The notes beneath the pieces were generated by a model, which was not told where the DNA came from, did not search any database, and saw only the letters and a list, made by a program, of their open reading frames with translations. A DNA stretch of 64,000 nucleotides, taken from contig JBPBPL010000014.1 of NCBI GenBank assembly GCA_050954285.1, positions 83,956 to 147,955 of the forward strand, read 5' to 3'. This document shows positions 17,512 to 26,454 of the stretch, piece after piece (positions within the stretch are counted from its first letter, which is position 1; every line of letters begins with the position of its first letter). The DNA is from Mucilaginibacter_A sp050954285 (lineage in GTDB: Bacteria > Bacteroidota > Bacteroidia > Sphingobacteriales > Sphingobacteriaceae). The position numbers and the translations under genes were made by a program.

Positions 17512-18074
17512 GAAAATTTGAGGTAAAAGCGCTTGTAAACCAAACCATACAGCAAGCCAACCAAAGCACCAAAAGCTGCTCCCGTAAGCACATCAATGGG
17601 ATAATGCACACCCACGTAAACTTGAGCATAACAGATCAGGGCGGCCCAAAAAACTGCAAAAAACCAGATCCAGCGCCAGTTTTGCCCAAAAGCCATGCAC
17701 AGAAAAATGGCAATTGCAAAATGATCACTGGCATGGGCAGAAGGAAAACTCAACCCTGTTCCGCATGGAACACGGTTAATCACAGTTGGTTCAAACTTCG
17801 GATCGTTGCAGGGCCGTACTCTTTTTACGTAGGCTTTTATCACCCGGACACAAACAAAATCTGCCGTACCTGCAGTTGCAGCCAGCAGTGCAATAATTAA
17901 GATGGCGACTTTCCGGTAACGGAAAATGCTAAAACCAATGATGAAAAGATAAAGTGGTATCCAGGTTTTTGGGTTGCGGAATATGGGCATCAGCACGTCA
18001 AAAAGCGGATTGCTCCAATCGTGGTTAATCTGATGGAACCAGTGCTGATCAAACTGCATCCAGAAATAAGTCAT
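17508..18074 (-). CDS. PAP2-family phosphatase
   Basis: A 188-residue membrane phosphatase with the three PAP2 motifs: KAYVKRVRPC, the modified PSAH motif in LSFPSAHASDHFAIA, and VYVGVHYPIDVLTG. Such enzymes remove phosphate from lipid phosphates, for example undecaprenyl or phosphatidylglycerol phosphate, on the periplasmic face. It is the first gene of a two-gene unit with the ZIP transporter. Confidence 0.9.
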   Translation of the reverse strand: MTYFWMQFDQHWFHQINHDWSNPLFDVLMPIFRNPKTWIPLYLFIIGFSIFRYRKVAILIIALLAATAGTADFVCVRVIKAYVKRVRPCNDPKFEPTVINRVPCGTGLSFPSAHASDHFAIAIFLCMAFGQNWRWIWFFAVFWAALICYAQVYVGVHYPIDVLTGAAFGALVGLLYGLVYKRFYLKFS

Positions 18075-18201
18075 GGTTTTGTTGGCTTTAATCGAACTGG
18101 CATCAAACTTAAATCTTTTAGCAATTTTTTAATGGTCGCGAATATAGCTAATCATCCAATAAACAACCACAATTGCGTATAAAGCCTACGCCAATTATTC
18201 G

Positions 18202-18209
18202 TATTTTTG
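18202..18209 (+). promoter_or_regulatory. TAnnTTTG element for glmM
   Basis: TATTTTTG 19 bases before the TTG start of glmM; the -33 part is not convincing. Confidence 0.5.
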
Positions 18210-18228
18210 CAGTCTAAAACAGATATTC

Positions 18229-19620
18229 TTGACACTGATCAAATCGATTTCCGGTATCCGGGGCACTATTGGCGGCCAATCAGGCAATGCGCTTACACCA
18301 GCAGATATTGTAAAATTTACGGCTGCTTTTGGTAGCTGGATCATTAAAAAAACAGGTATAAAAAAAGTAGTGGTTGGCCGGGATGCACGTATTTCCGGGC
18401 CTATGGTTTTGAATTTAGTAACCGGTACATTGCAGGGTTTAGGAATTGAGGTGATCGATCTTGGCCTTTCCACCACGCCAACGGTAGAAATCGCGGTTCC
18501 GGCAGAACAGGCTGGTGGTGGCATTATCATCACGGCAAGCCATAATCCAAAACAATGGAATGCGCTGAAACTGTTGAACCATGATGGCGAATTTATCAGT
18601 GAAACTGATGGTGCCGAAGTGCTGGAACTGGCTGAAAGCGGTAAAATGATATTTGCAGAAGTTGGGCAGTTAGGCAAAGTTACTCGCGATGATTCTTACC
18701 TGCAAAAACATATTGATTTGATCCTGGCCTTGCCTTTGGTTGATGCAGAAGTTATCCGGAATGCCAATTTTAAAATAGTGGTTGATGCCGTAAATTCTAC
18801 CGGCGGGATTTTTGTACCGGCTTTGCTACGGGCATTGGGCGTCGAGATTATCCATGAGTTATTTTGCGAACCTGACGGGAATTTTCCGCATAATCCTGAA
18901 CCTTTGCCCGAAAACCTGACTGCATTATCAAAAGAAGTTTTGGCCAAAAATGCTGATTTGGGTATTGCCGTAGATCCTGATGTGGACCGGTTGTGTTTTA
19001 TCTCCGAGGATGGAAATGTTTTTGGCGAAGAATATACGCTGGTTGCCGTAGCAGATTATGTGCTAAAAAATACTTCCGGCAATACGGTTTCCAATCTTTC
19101 TTCCACACGTGCCTTGCAGGATGTTACGGAAAAAGCAAAAGGTAAATATTTTGCTTCTGCTGTGGGAGAGGTGAATGTGGTGAACAAAATGAAAGAAGTT
19201 GACGCGGTAATTGGGGGCGAGGGTAATGGCGGTGTCATCTATCCGGAACTGCACTATGGCCGCGATGCGCTGGCTGGCATCGCTTTATTTTTGACGCATC
19301 TGGCTAAGTTTGGGCGTTCGGTTTCAGTTCTGCGCAGCACTTATCCAAGTTATTACATCTCCAAAAATAAAATTACGCTCACACCGGAAATGGATATTGA
19401 TGCCTTGCTGGAAAGTGTGCGGGAAAAATATCAGCGGCAGCCGCATTCCACAATTGATGGTTTAAAAATTGAATTTGGCAGCGATTGGGTGCATCTCCGC
19501 AGATCCAATACCGAACCGATTATCCGTATTTATTCGGAAGGAAATTCGGAACAGGTAGCCAACAGCTTATCAAACAAAATAATATCTGATATAAAAGAAG
19601 TATTGCAACTGCAAGGCTGA
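18229..19620 (+). CDS. glmM: Phosphoglucosamine mutase / phosphomannomutase
   Basis: A 463-residue alpha-D-phosphohexomutase. It begins at a TTG codon giving MTLIKSISGIRGTIGG, which is exactly where the family begins. The phosphoserine loop TASHNPKQWNALK has its serine at residue 104, the metal loop is DPDVDRL, GGEGNGG is the sugar-binding loop and RRSNTEPIIRIYSE the phosphate-binding loop. It likely interconverts glucosamine-6-phosphate and -1-phosphate for UDP-GlcNAc synthesis. The stop codon TGA is merged with the dispersed repeat that starts at 19620. Confidence 0.9.
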   Translation: MTLIKSISGIRGTIGGQSGNALTPADIVKFTAAFGSWIIKKTGIKKVVVGRDARISGPMVLNLVTGTLQGLGIEVIDLGLSTTPTVEIAVPAEQAGGGIIITASHNPKQWNALKLLNHDGEFISETDGAEVLELAESGKMIFAEVGQLGKVTRDDSYLQKHIDLILALPLVDAEVIRNANFKIVVDAVNSTGGIFVPALLRALGVEIIHELFCEPDGNFPHNPEPLPENLTALSKEVLAKNADLGIAVDPDVDRLCFISEDGNVFGEEYTLVAVADYVLKNTSGNTVSNLSSTRALQDVTEKAKGKYFASAVGEVNVVNKMKEVDAVIGGEGNGGVIYPELHYGRDALAGIALFLTHLAKFGRSVSVLRSTYPSYYISKNKITLTPEMDIDALLESVREKYQRQPHSTIDGLKIEFGSDWVHLRRSNTEPIIRIYSEGNSEQVANSLSNKIISDIKEVLQLQG

Positions 19621-19631
19621 TGCTTCTTTTA
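19620..19631 (+). repeat. Dispersed repeat copy fused to the glmM stop codon
   Basis: The final A of the glmM TGA is the first base of an exact ATGCTTCTTTTA. The same arrangement occurs at 60115; at 33903 the rhaEW TAA is itself the first three bases of the reverse copy. Confidence 0.85.
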
Positions 19632-19659
19632 CCCTACTAATTTCAATACAATAAAACAT

Positions 19660-20802
19660 ATGCGTGTTTACTTAGATAATGCCGCGACTACGCCAATTGA
19701 TCAGGAAGTTTTAAAAGAAGTTTATCAGGTGATGGAAACTTGTTATGGCAATCCATCATCCATTCATTCTTTTGGTCGCGAAGCCAGAACGATTGTTGAA
19801 AAAGCGCGTAGAACAATTGCCGGGCTTCTGCATGCTTCGCCTTCAGAAATATTTTTTACCTCGGGTGGAACGGAAGCGGACAATATGGCCATTCGTTGCG
19901 CCATCCATGATCTGAACATTAAACACGCTATTACTACGGAAATTGAACATCACGCGGTTTTGCATACTTTAAAAGCGCTGGAAAAATCTGGTGCCATAAA
20001 ATTAAGTTTTGTGAAGGTTGATGAGCGAGGCAACATTAACCTAAACCAGCTGGAACAATTATTACAGGAAAATAAGCGCAGTTTTGTATCGCTGATGCAC
20101 GCCAATAATGAAATTGGTACGATAACCGATATTGAAAAAGTTGGTGATTTGTGCGAACAGTATAACGCTGTTTTTCATTGTGATACGGTGCAAACGATGG
20201 GCCATTTTCCGCATGACGTAACCAAACTGAAAGTCCACTTTTTGGTTGGTGCTGCACACAAATTGCATGGCCCAAAAGGGATCGGATTCATCTACATCAA
20301 CCATAAAATCAAAATAAAGCCTTTGATTCATGGCGGTTCGCAGGAGCGGAACATGCGTGGCGGTACAGAGAACGTTTACGGGATTGTAGGTTTTGCCAAA
20401 GCTTTGCAACTGGCATATGCAGAAATGGAAATCCACAAAAATTATCTACTCGATTTAAAAGCCTACATGATGCAGCAACTGCTTGAAACTATTCCCGGCG
20501 TTGCGTTTAATGGAGAAACTGATCCGGAAAAAAGTTTATACACCGTTTTAAACGTTTCTTTCCCGGAGATGGAAATGGGCGATATGTTATTATTTAGCTT
20601 GGATATTGCCGGTATTTCTGCTTCCGGTGGCAGTGCCTGCAGCTCCGGAACGGATATCGGTTCGCATGTTTTGACCGGAATTGGTGCCAGTCCGGACCGG
20701 CCGGCAATCCGGTTTTCGTTTTCCAAATTCAACACAAAAGAAGAAATTGATTATACGATTGCTAAGTTGAAAGAGATTTGTGCATCAAAAGTGCAGGCAT
20801 AG
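19660..20802 (+). CDS. Cysteine desulfurase (NifS/IscS-like)
   Basis: A 380-residue PLP enzyme. It begins MRVYLDNAATTPID; TSGGTEADN is the cofactor-binding loop, the Schiff-base lysine is K201 in GAAHKLHGPKG, and the persulfide cysteine is C327 in SGGSACSSGTD. It converts cysteine to alanine and protein-bound persulfide for Fe-S cluster or thio-modification pathways. No iscU or mnmA neighbour is present, so the acceptor is unknown. Confidence 0.93.
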   Translation: MRVYLDNAATTPIDQEVLKEVYQVMETCYGNPSSIHSFGREARTIVEKARRTIAGLLHASPSEIFFTSGGTEADNMAIRCAIHDLNIKHAITTEIEHHAVLHTLKALEKSGAIKLSFVKVDERGNINLNQLEQLLQENKRSFVSLMHANNEIGTITDIEKVGDLCEQYNAVFHCDTVQTMGHFPHDVTKLKVHFLVGAAHKLHGPKGIGFIYINHKIKIKPLIHGGSQERNMRGGTENVYGIVGFAKALQLAYAEMEIHKNYLLDLKAYMMQQLLETIPGVAFNGETDPEKSLYTVLNVSFPEMEMGDMLLFSLDIAGISASGGSACSSGTDIGSHVLTGIGASPDRPAIRFSFSKFNTKEEIDYTIAKLKEICASKVQA

Positions 20803-20821
20803 TTTTTGTCGTTTTTCATTC

Positions 20822-20833
20822 ATGCTGTTTTTA
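20822..20833 (+). repeat. Dispersed repeat copy after cysteine desulfurase
   Basis: Exact ATGCTGTTTTTA, 20 bases after the stop, followed by TCAGCATATTTT. Confidence 0.85.
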
Positions 20834-20930
20834 TCAGCATATTTTTCTCTAAAAAATCAATTAGTGAAAAACAATGCACTGAATTAATTGGTTTCGGTAA
20901 TAATACACACTAACGTTAAATATCAAACTT

Positions 20931-21323
20931 ATGACACTTACCCATGCCAGCAGTTTAAATGATCAGGCAGACTATTTAAACGCCAATGATCATGCTTTTG
21001 CAAATGAAACTTTGAATGCAATTTTTAATGCACCAAAAAATGCAGTTGCAGAAGATGATGACGACGACGATCTGGATGCAACAATCCCTGATCCTGATGA
21101 AGATGATCTTTATGATGAAGATGATGACGCATTTCCGGATGCAGATGAACTGGATAAAATAGATGACGACGATGATGCCGATGTAATTGATGATGATGAT
21201 TTGTCTGACGATGATGACAAAGGAAGCACCACATCAGGCATGGGATCATCTTCTTTTGCAGATCGGCCAACAGGCCGTACCACTGGCCGCATGACAGATC
21301 ACGAACCAGGTTCTGGCCAGTAA
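20931..21323 (+). CDS. Highly acidic aspartate-rich protein
   Basis: A 130-residue protein I do not recognise. Residues 1-39 are an ordinary, possibly helical region (MTLTHASSLNDQADYLNAND...). About residues 40-97 consist mostly of aspartate runs separated by short hydrophobic spacers (DATIPDPDEDDLYDEDDD type), and the tail is a Ser/Thr/Gly/Arg-rich segment. No signal peptide or membrane segment is seen. The acidic block could bind cations or mimic nucleic acid; this is speculation. A clean terminator follows, supporting a real transcript. Confidence 0.7.
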   Translation: MTLTHASSLNDQADYLNANDHAFANETLNAIFNAPKNAVAEDDDDDDLDATIPDPDEDDLYDEDDDAFPDADELDKIDDDDDADVIDDDDLSDDDDKGSTTSGMGSSSFADRPTGRTTGRMTDHEPGSGQ

Positions 21324-21345
21324 TAATTCCTATCTTACAAAAAAA

Positions 21346-21373
21346 GGATGCTAAAAACAGCATCCCTTTTTTT
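21346..21373. terminator. Terminator built on the dispersed repeat
   Basis: GGATGCT / AGCATCC stem with A-run before and T-run after, between convergent genes. The exact repeat word TAAAAACAGCAT (21352-21363) forms loop and right arm. Confidence 0.8.
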
Positions 21374-21401
21374 GTATAAAAGTTTTTTGGTGATATTATT
21401 T

Positions 21402-23030
21402 TTATGCTATTGCATACATTTCTTCCTGTTGCTTTTTCACCGTATCGCTATTGATAAAATCATCATAATTCATCAGTTTGTCAATCATTCCGCCAGGGGT
21501 TAATTCTACAATTCTATTGGCAACAGTTTGGGTTAGTTCATGATCTCGGGAAGTGAACAAAATCGTTCCACGGAAATCTTTCATGCCGTTATTTAAAGCC
21601 GTAATAGATTCCAGATCCAAGTGATTGGTTGGTTCATCAAACAGCAAAACGTTGGCATGTTGCAGCATCATACGGGAAAACATGCAGCGCATTTTTTCGC
21701 CTCCGGAAAGTACAGTTGATTTTTTCAGCACTTCTTCTCCCGAAAACAGCATTCTGCCTAAAAAGCCACGGATGAACTGATCATCTTTTTCGCCTTCAGA
21801 ATAATCACGCAGCCAATCGATTAAATTGTCATCTTTTCCTTTAAAATATTCCATGTTATCCATCGGAATATCAGCAGTTTTGATCGTAATTCCCCATTTG
21901 AAACTGCCGGTATAATCCGTGTCGCGGCCAGTCAGAATATCGTAAAAAGCAGAAGTAGCCAAGCTATTTTGCGAAATCACCGCAATCTTGTCGCCTTTAT
22001 TAACCATCAGATTTACACCTGAAAATAGCACTTCGCCATGTAAGGTTTTGCTCAAGTTTTCAATCTGCAGGATTTGATCGCCAGCTTCTCTGCCCAGATT
22101 ATTAAATAAAATAGCCGGATATTTTCGGTTGGAAGGCTTGATTTCATCTAAATTGATTTTATCCAAAGCCTTTTTCCGGCTGGTTGCCTGTTTGGATTTG
22201 GAAGCATTGGCACTGAAACGACGAATAAATTCCTGTAATTCCTTCACACGGTCTTCCGTCTTTTTATTCTGATCAGAACGTTGTTTCAAAGCCAGCTGAC
22301 TGGATTCGTACCAGAAAGAATAATTGCCGGTGTAAATGCTCATCTTGGCAAAATCAATATCCACAATGTGCGTGCAAACCGTATCCAGAAAGTGCCTGTC
22401 GTGCGAAACCACCAGAACTATGGCTTCATAAGTTGCCAAAAAATCTTCCAACCAGGCAATCGTAGTGATATCCAGATCATTGGTTGGTTCATCCAGCAGC
22501 AAAATATCCGGACTGCCGAACAAAGCTTGCGCCAATAAAACCCGAACTTTCTGGTTTCCGTCCAGCTCTTTCAGCTGCTTATAATGCAATTCTTCTTTGA
22601 TGCCGAGGTTGCTCAATAAAGTTGCGGCGTTGCTTTCCGCGTTCCAGCCATCCATTTCAGCAAACAGGTTTTCCAGTTCGCCGGCACGTTCGCCGTCTTT
22701 ATCGGTAAAATCTTCCTTCATGTAAATGGCATCTTTTTCCTTCATCACCGCATACATTTCCTGGTGGCCGATCAATACTGTTTCTATCACCGAAAATTCG
22801 TCAAACTCATAGTGATTTTGTTTGAGGACAGCCATGCGCTCGCCTGGCGAAAAACTGAATGAACCGCTGGTTGGATCAATCTCTTTAGAAAGTATTTTTA
22901 AAAAAGTAGATTTTCCTGCGCCGTTTGCACCGATAATGCCGTAGCAATTTCCTTGTGTAAACTTGAGGTTGACATCTTCAAAAAGGATGCGTTTGCCGTA
23001 ACGAAGCGATAAATTGGATACCGTAATCAT
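21402..23030 (-). CDS. ABC-F family ATPase (YbiT-like)
   Basis: A 542-residue soluble protein with two ABC domains and no membrane segments. The first has Walker A GANGAGKST and a degenerate signature (LDGNQKVRVLLAQAL) with LLLDEPTNDLD; the second has LSGGEKMRC and LLFDEPTNHLD. The linker is rich in lysine and arginine (SKSKQATSRKKALDKI). ABC-F proteins act on ribosomes as translation factors. The degenerate first signature is typical of the YbiT branch. A TATCTTTG element lies upstream at 23048-23055. Confidence 0.9.
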   Translation of the reverse strand: MITVSNLSLRYGKRILFEDVNLKFTQGNCYGIIGANGAGKSTFLKILSKEIDPTSGSFSFSPGERMAVLKQNHYEFDEFSVIETVLIGHQEMYAVMKEKDAIYMKEDFTDKDGERAGELENLFAEMDGWNAESNAATLLSNLGIKEELHYKQLKELDGNQKVRVLLAQALFGSPDILLLDEPTNDLDITTIAWLEDFLATYEAIVLVVSHDRHFLDTVCTHIVDIDFAKMSIYTGNYSFWYESSQLALKQRSDQNKKTEDRVKELQEFIRRFSANASKSKQATSRKKALDKINLDEIKPSNRKYPAILFNNLGREAGDQILQIENLSKTLHGEVLFSGVNLMVNKGDKIAVISQNSLATSAFYDILTGRDTDYTGSFKWGITIKTADIPMDNMEYFKGKDDNLIDWLRDYSEGEKDDQFIRGFLGRMLFSGEEVLKKSTVLSGGEKMRCMFSRMMLQHANVLLFDEPTNHLDLESITALNNGMKDFRGTILFTSRDHELTQTVANRIVELTPGGMIDKLMNYDDFINSDTVKKQQEEMYAIA

Positions 23031-23047
23031 GTTGTACTATTTTGCTG

Positions 23048-23055
23048 CAAAGATA
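23048..23055 (-). promoter_or_regulatory. TAnnTTTG element for the ABC-F gene
   Basis: TATCTTTG on the minus strand, 18 bases before the start codon at 23030; no clear -33 box. Confidence 0.5.
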
Positions 23056-23148
23056 CGCGTTATTGAGATCAAATCGAACTCAAATTTCGGTTTTTGCCTG
23101 AATTGAATGCTTCTTTTAGCAGCTAAAAATTGGATTCGGATTTGAACC

Positions 23149-23176
23149 TTGCAAGTTGACCGAAATTCTATCTTTG
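23149..23176 (+). promoter_or_regulatory. Bacteroidota-type promoter for the DMT transporter
   Basis: TTG (23149-23151), 17 bases, TATCTTTG (23169-23176), 26 bases before the ATG. Confidence 0.55.
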
Positions 23177-23202
23177 CGCAAAATTACCTCAATAAAAACA
23201 GC

Positions 23203-24090
23203 ATGGACATTGCCGAAGGATTACTATTTGCGCTACTTTGGGCTTCTGCAACGGTGGCTACCAAATTTGCTTTTCATTCCTGCAATTTGTTTTTGCTGAC
23301 ACTGATCCGTTTTGTAACGGTGAGCATAATTCTACTTTTTTACACCTATATCATCAAAAATAAAAGCAGTCAGTTTCCATCTCAAGCAGAATTTAAAAAA
23401 CTTTTTATTTTAGGCGTATTGAATGTAACTATCTATATGTCAGGCTATTTAATTGCCATAAAATATGTTTCTGCCGGATTAATTAGTTTGATTACCGCTG
23501 TAAATCCTTTACTGCTGATTTTGTTTTCGGCAATGTTTTACAAGCGCAAACTTTCCTCTTTCGAAATCACCGGAATCATTATTGCTGTTTCCGGTTTGGT
23601 GCTGGCCGCCATTCCAAACCTGTATAACAGCCATGCTACTTTGGGCGGCTTGCTGGCACTGGTTGCCGGGATTTCAGCCCTTTCCATAGGCAGTATTTAT
23701 TATGCCAATTCCGGGCTTACTTTGAAAAAAATGGAGGTGAATACCTGGCAGATAACGCTGGGCGGCATACTGTTTTTACCGATTGTTTTTTTTAACCGAG
23801 CCAATAATTTCGTCATTCCTGATCTGAATTTTTTTCTCAGCATCGCCTGGCTCATCTTTCCGGTTTCCATTATCGCCTACGCCATGTGGCTTATTTTGCT
23901 TCAGCGAGATGCCGTAAAAGCCGGTTTATGGCTTTTTTTAACACCTGCTTTCGGTTATTTTATGGCGGTTATTATTCTCCACGAAAAAATAACAATTTAC
24001 GGCATGTCAGGTAGTTTACTGGTTGTTAGTGGATTATTCTATTCCAGACGAAAGAAAGTTATAGTTTCGGTGGTTAATACCGTCGAATAG
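23203..24090 (+). CDS. EamA-type DMT-superfamily transporter
   Basis: A 295-residue membrane protein with about ten helices in two EamA repeats (ALLWASATVATKFAF in the first; AIAWLIFPVSIIAYAMW and TPAFGYFMAVIILHEKITIYG in the second). The ATG at 23203 is chosen because the first helix starts right after it and a promoter lies just upstream; this ATG overlaps the end of a dispersed repeat copy (23193-23204). The family exports amino acids or other metabolites; the substrate is unknown. Confidence 0.87.
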   Translation: MDIAEGLLFALLWASATVATKFAFHSCNLFLLTLIRFVTVSIILLFYTYIIKNKSSQFPSQAEFKKLFILGVLNVTIYMSGYLIAIKYVSAGLISLITAVNPLLLILFSAMFYKRKLSSFEITGIIIAVSGLVLAAIPNLYNSHATLGGLLALVAGISALSIGSIYYANSGLTLKKMEVNTWQITLGGILFLPIVFFNRANNFVIPDLNFFLSIAWLIFPVSIIAYAMWLILLQRDAVKAGLWLFLTPAFGYFMAVIILHEKITIYGMSGSLLVVSGLFYSRRKKVIVSVVNTVE

Positions 24091-24152
24091 GAAAGCCTGG
24101 CGATACTTCTTTTACCGGTGTAAAATCAGGACCAAAATATCGTAATGATGGC

Positions 24153-24566
24153 TTATTTCCCTTCTTTAATCTCCGGATGCGCTTCGCCGTGGTGGCAAGT
24201 ATTGCAATTTACTGCTTCCATCGCTATCATGCCGTTTTCTCCTTTTTTGGCATGAAAATATTTCTTGTTAATCTTGCCCGTCATGGTATACATCTGGCGC
24301 GCCATCTCTTTTTCGGGCTTTGCATCACTTGCCCAGTCCATTTTTTTGGGGTTATCCGGCGAAGCCGCATGGCAGAAATTACAGTGCACGCCCAAAGCTA
24401 CTTTCCACTCATCCATCACTTTGTCCAGATCGTCATGACTGATATTTTTGGGTAATACTTTCAGGTTATGTTTTGGCGGAGTCATTTCCTGTAAATCCGC
24501 AGTAGCACCCATAGCGGCAACAGCAGCAATTAGTAAAGTAAAAATTACATTTTTTGGCTTGATCAT
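24153..24566 (-). CDS. Di-haem c-type cytochrome
   Basis: A 137-residue exported protein with a signal peptide (about residues 1-23) and two haem-attachment motifs, CNFCH at 62-66 and CNTCH at 121-125. The spacing and the MDEWKVALGVHCNFCH context resemble the photosynthetic reaction-centre cytochrome c subunit family found in non-photosynthetic Bacteroidota. A periplasmic electron-carrier role is expected; the partner is unknown and no oxidase or reductase genes are adjacent. Confidence 0.85.
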   Translation of the reverse strand: MIKPKNVIFTLLIAAVAAMGATADLQEMTPPKHNLKVLPKNISHDDLDKVMDEWKVALGVHCNFCHAASPDNPKKMDWASDAKPEKEMARQMYTMTGKINKKYFHAKKGENGMIAMEAVNCNTCHHGEAHPEIKEGK

Positions 24567-24667
24567 CTATTAAATTTTGGTGAAGCAATTTATATAAATA
24601 ATGTAAAATAATCAGCATGGAACGGGAAACCAAACGCAAAGATCCGGCATTTTTAATTTTAGGTTGA

Positions 24668-24679
24668 TAAAAACAGCAT
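24668..24679 (-). repeat. Dispersed repeat copy upstream of M28 peptidase
   Basis: Exact reverse copy TAAAAACAGCAT, 49 bases before the M28 start codon. Confidence 0.85.
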
Positions 24680-24728
24680 TTGCATATTGTATGCAGAAAA
24701 ACTCCTGCAATAACTTATAATTGCCGTT

Positions 24729-26393
24729 ATGAAAGCTTCCATTTCTTTGCTGGCCACCGGCATACTGTTTTTATCGGTTAAAAACTCGTATAGCCAGATT
24801 TCCAAACCTGCTGCTGCGGATTCTGCTGCTATCAAAGCAATCAACGCAAACAGTTTGGGCAAACGCATTGAGGTTTTGGCTTCCGATGATTTTATGGGTA
24901 GAAAACCTTTCACCGCGGGAGAAACCAAAACCATAAATTACTTAAAAGAACAGTTTCAGCAAATGGGCCTGAAACCGGGCAACGGCAACAGCTATTTTCA
25001 GGATGTGCCGATGGTTGATATTGCTTCCAAAGCTGCCGGTCCGATGCTGATCAAAGGCAAAAACGGAACATTGAGTTTAACACCGCTGGAAGATTTTACG
25101 GCTACCACACGGCATGTGCAGAGCCAGGTGCAGGTTAATAATTCGGAAATGGTTTTTGCCGGATTCGGTATCGTAGCACCGGAATATAACTGGAATGATT
25201 ATGCCGGATTAAATGTAAAAGGAAAAACGGTTGTGGTGATGGTAAACGATCCGGGGTTTTACGACAGCAAGCTTTTTAAAGGTAAAAACATGACTTACTA
25301 CGGTCGCTGGACTTATAAATACGAAGAAGCAGCGCGGCAAGGTGCAGCAGCTTTAATCATTATTCATGATACAGCTCCGGCAAGTTACCCGTGGACGGTG
25401 GTGCGCAACAGCGGATCAAAATCAAAATTATACCTGCAAACGGCAGATAATGGCAGATCGCGCGCTTTACTGGAAGGCTGGATCACGCAGGAATCAACCC
25501 ATAAACTTTTTAAACTGGCTGGCATTTCCGAAAACGTTTTGGAAGCAGCAAAAAAGCGCGGTTTCAAAGCCGTTAGTTTGGGTTTGGATGCTTCTTTAAC
25601 GCTCAACAGCACCACCAAAAAATCAACCTCGCATAATGTTTTGGCCGTTTTACCTGGAACGAAACGTGCTGATGAATATTTAATTTACTCGGCACACTGG
25701 GATCATTTTGGTATCGGCGAAGCTATCAAAGGTGATTCTATTTACAACGGTGCCGAAGATAACGCAACCGGAACAGCCGGACTGCTTACTTTGGCTGAAG
25801 CTTTTTCTAAGCTGAAAACCAAGCCCGAACGTTCCATACTGTTTTTATCGGTAACTTCTGAAGAACAAGGTTTGTTAGGTTCAGAATATTATGGTACGCA
25901 TCCTGTAGTTCCTTTAAAACAAACTGTTGCAGATATTAATATGGATGTTTTAAACAATTTCAGTCGTACCAAAGATTTGGTTGTGGTAGGTTACGGACAA
26001 TCAGAAATGGATGATTACGCAAAACGCGCCGCTGCCAAACAAGGCCGGATCATTACCCCGGAACCTGATCCTTCCGGTGGCTGGTATTATCGTTCAGATC
26101 ATTTTAATTTTGCAAAAGTTGGTGTTCCGTCTTTATATCCAGAATCTGGCGTTGATGCAATCGGTCATGGAGAAGCTTGGGGAAAAGCCAAAGCTGCAGA
26201 TTTTACCAAAAATCGTTACCATTCTCCATTTGATGAATATGATCCAAAAACCTGGGTTTTCTCCGGAATGGTAGAAGATGTGCGTTTGTTATTTGATGTT
26301 GGAACTACATTGGCCAATGAATCTGTTTTTCCAAAATGGAAAACCGGATCAGAGTTTAAAGCAATCAGAGAAAAATACAGAAGCAGCAAGTAA
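24729..26393 (+). CDS. M28-family zinc aminopeptidase with PA domain
   Basis: A 554-residue secreted peptidase with a signal peptide (about residues 1-22; ILFLSVKNSYS encoded by a repeat copy). A protease-associated domain occupies about residues 120-250 and the M28 catalytic domain shows the zinc ligands: YSAHWDHFG, GAEDNATGTAG, SEEQGLLGSEYY, DINMD and YYRSDHFNFAKVGVPSLY. It would release N-terminal amino acids from peptides in the periplasm or outside. A second repeat copy at 25836 encodes another ILFLS. Residues just after the catalytic core run to KYRSSK. Confidence 0.92.
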   Translation: MKASISLLATGILFLSVKNSYSQISKPAAADSAAIKAINANSLGKRIEVLASDDFMGRKPFTAGETKTINYLKEQFQQMGLKPGNGNSYFQDVPMVDIASKAAGPMLIKGKNGTLSLTPLEDFTATTRHVQSQVQVNNSEMVFAGFGIVAPEYNWNDYAGLNVKGKTVVVMVNDPGFYDSKLFKGKNMTYYGRWTYKYEEAARQGAAALIIIHDTAPASYPWTVVRNSGSKSKLYLQTADNGRSRALLEGWITQESTHKLFKLAGISENVLEAAKKRGFKAVSLGLDASLTLNSTTKKSTSHNVLAVLPGTKRADEYLIYSAHWDHFGIGEAIKGDSIYNGAEDNATGTAGLLTLAEAFSKLKTKPERSILFLSVTSEEQGLLGSEYYGTHPVVPLKQTVADINMDVLNNFSRTKDLVVVGYGQSEMDDYAKRAAAKQGRIITPEPDPSGGWYYRSDHFNFAKVGVPSLYPESGVDAIGHGEAWGKAKAADFTKNRYHSPFDEYDPKTWVFSGMVEDVRLLFDVGTTLANESVFPKWKTGSEFKAIREKYRSSK

Positions 26394-26395
26394 GC

Positions 26396-26407
26396 ATGCT
26401 TCTTTTA
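26396..26407 (+). repeat. Dispersed repeat copy between M28 peptidase and proB
   Basis: Exact ATGCTTCTTTTA starting 3 bases after the M28 stop, followed by CCGGTAGTTTTTC. Confidence 0.85.
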
Positions 26408-26454
26408 CCGGTAGTTTTTCATTATTGAAATTCCGGCTTTTAAATATTTCAGTT

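Noticed and set aside
17604..17900. 98-residue ORF opposite the PAP2 gene
   Set aside because: Antisense shadow; the PAP2 motifs on the other strand are decisive.
21025..21363. Histidine-rich minus-strand ORF opposite the acidic protein
   Set aside because: Histidine runs are the antisense of the Asp codon runs (GAT/GAC); an artefact of low complexity.
25583..25596. GGATGCTTCTTTAACG in the M28 gene as a repeat copy
   Set aside because: One T short of the core; not counted.
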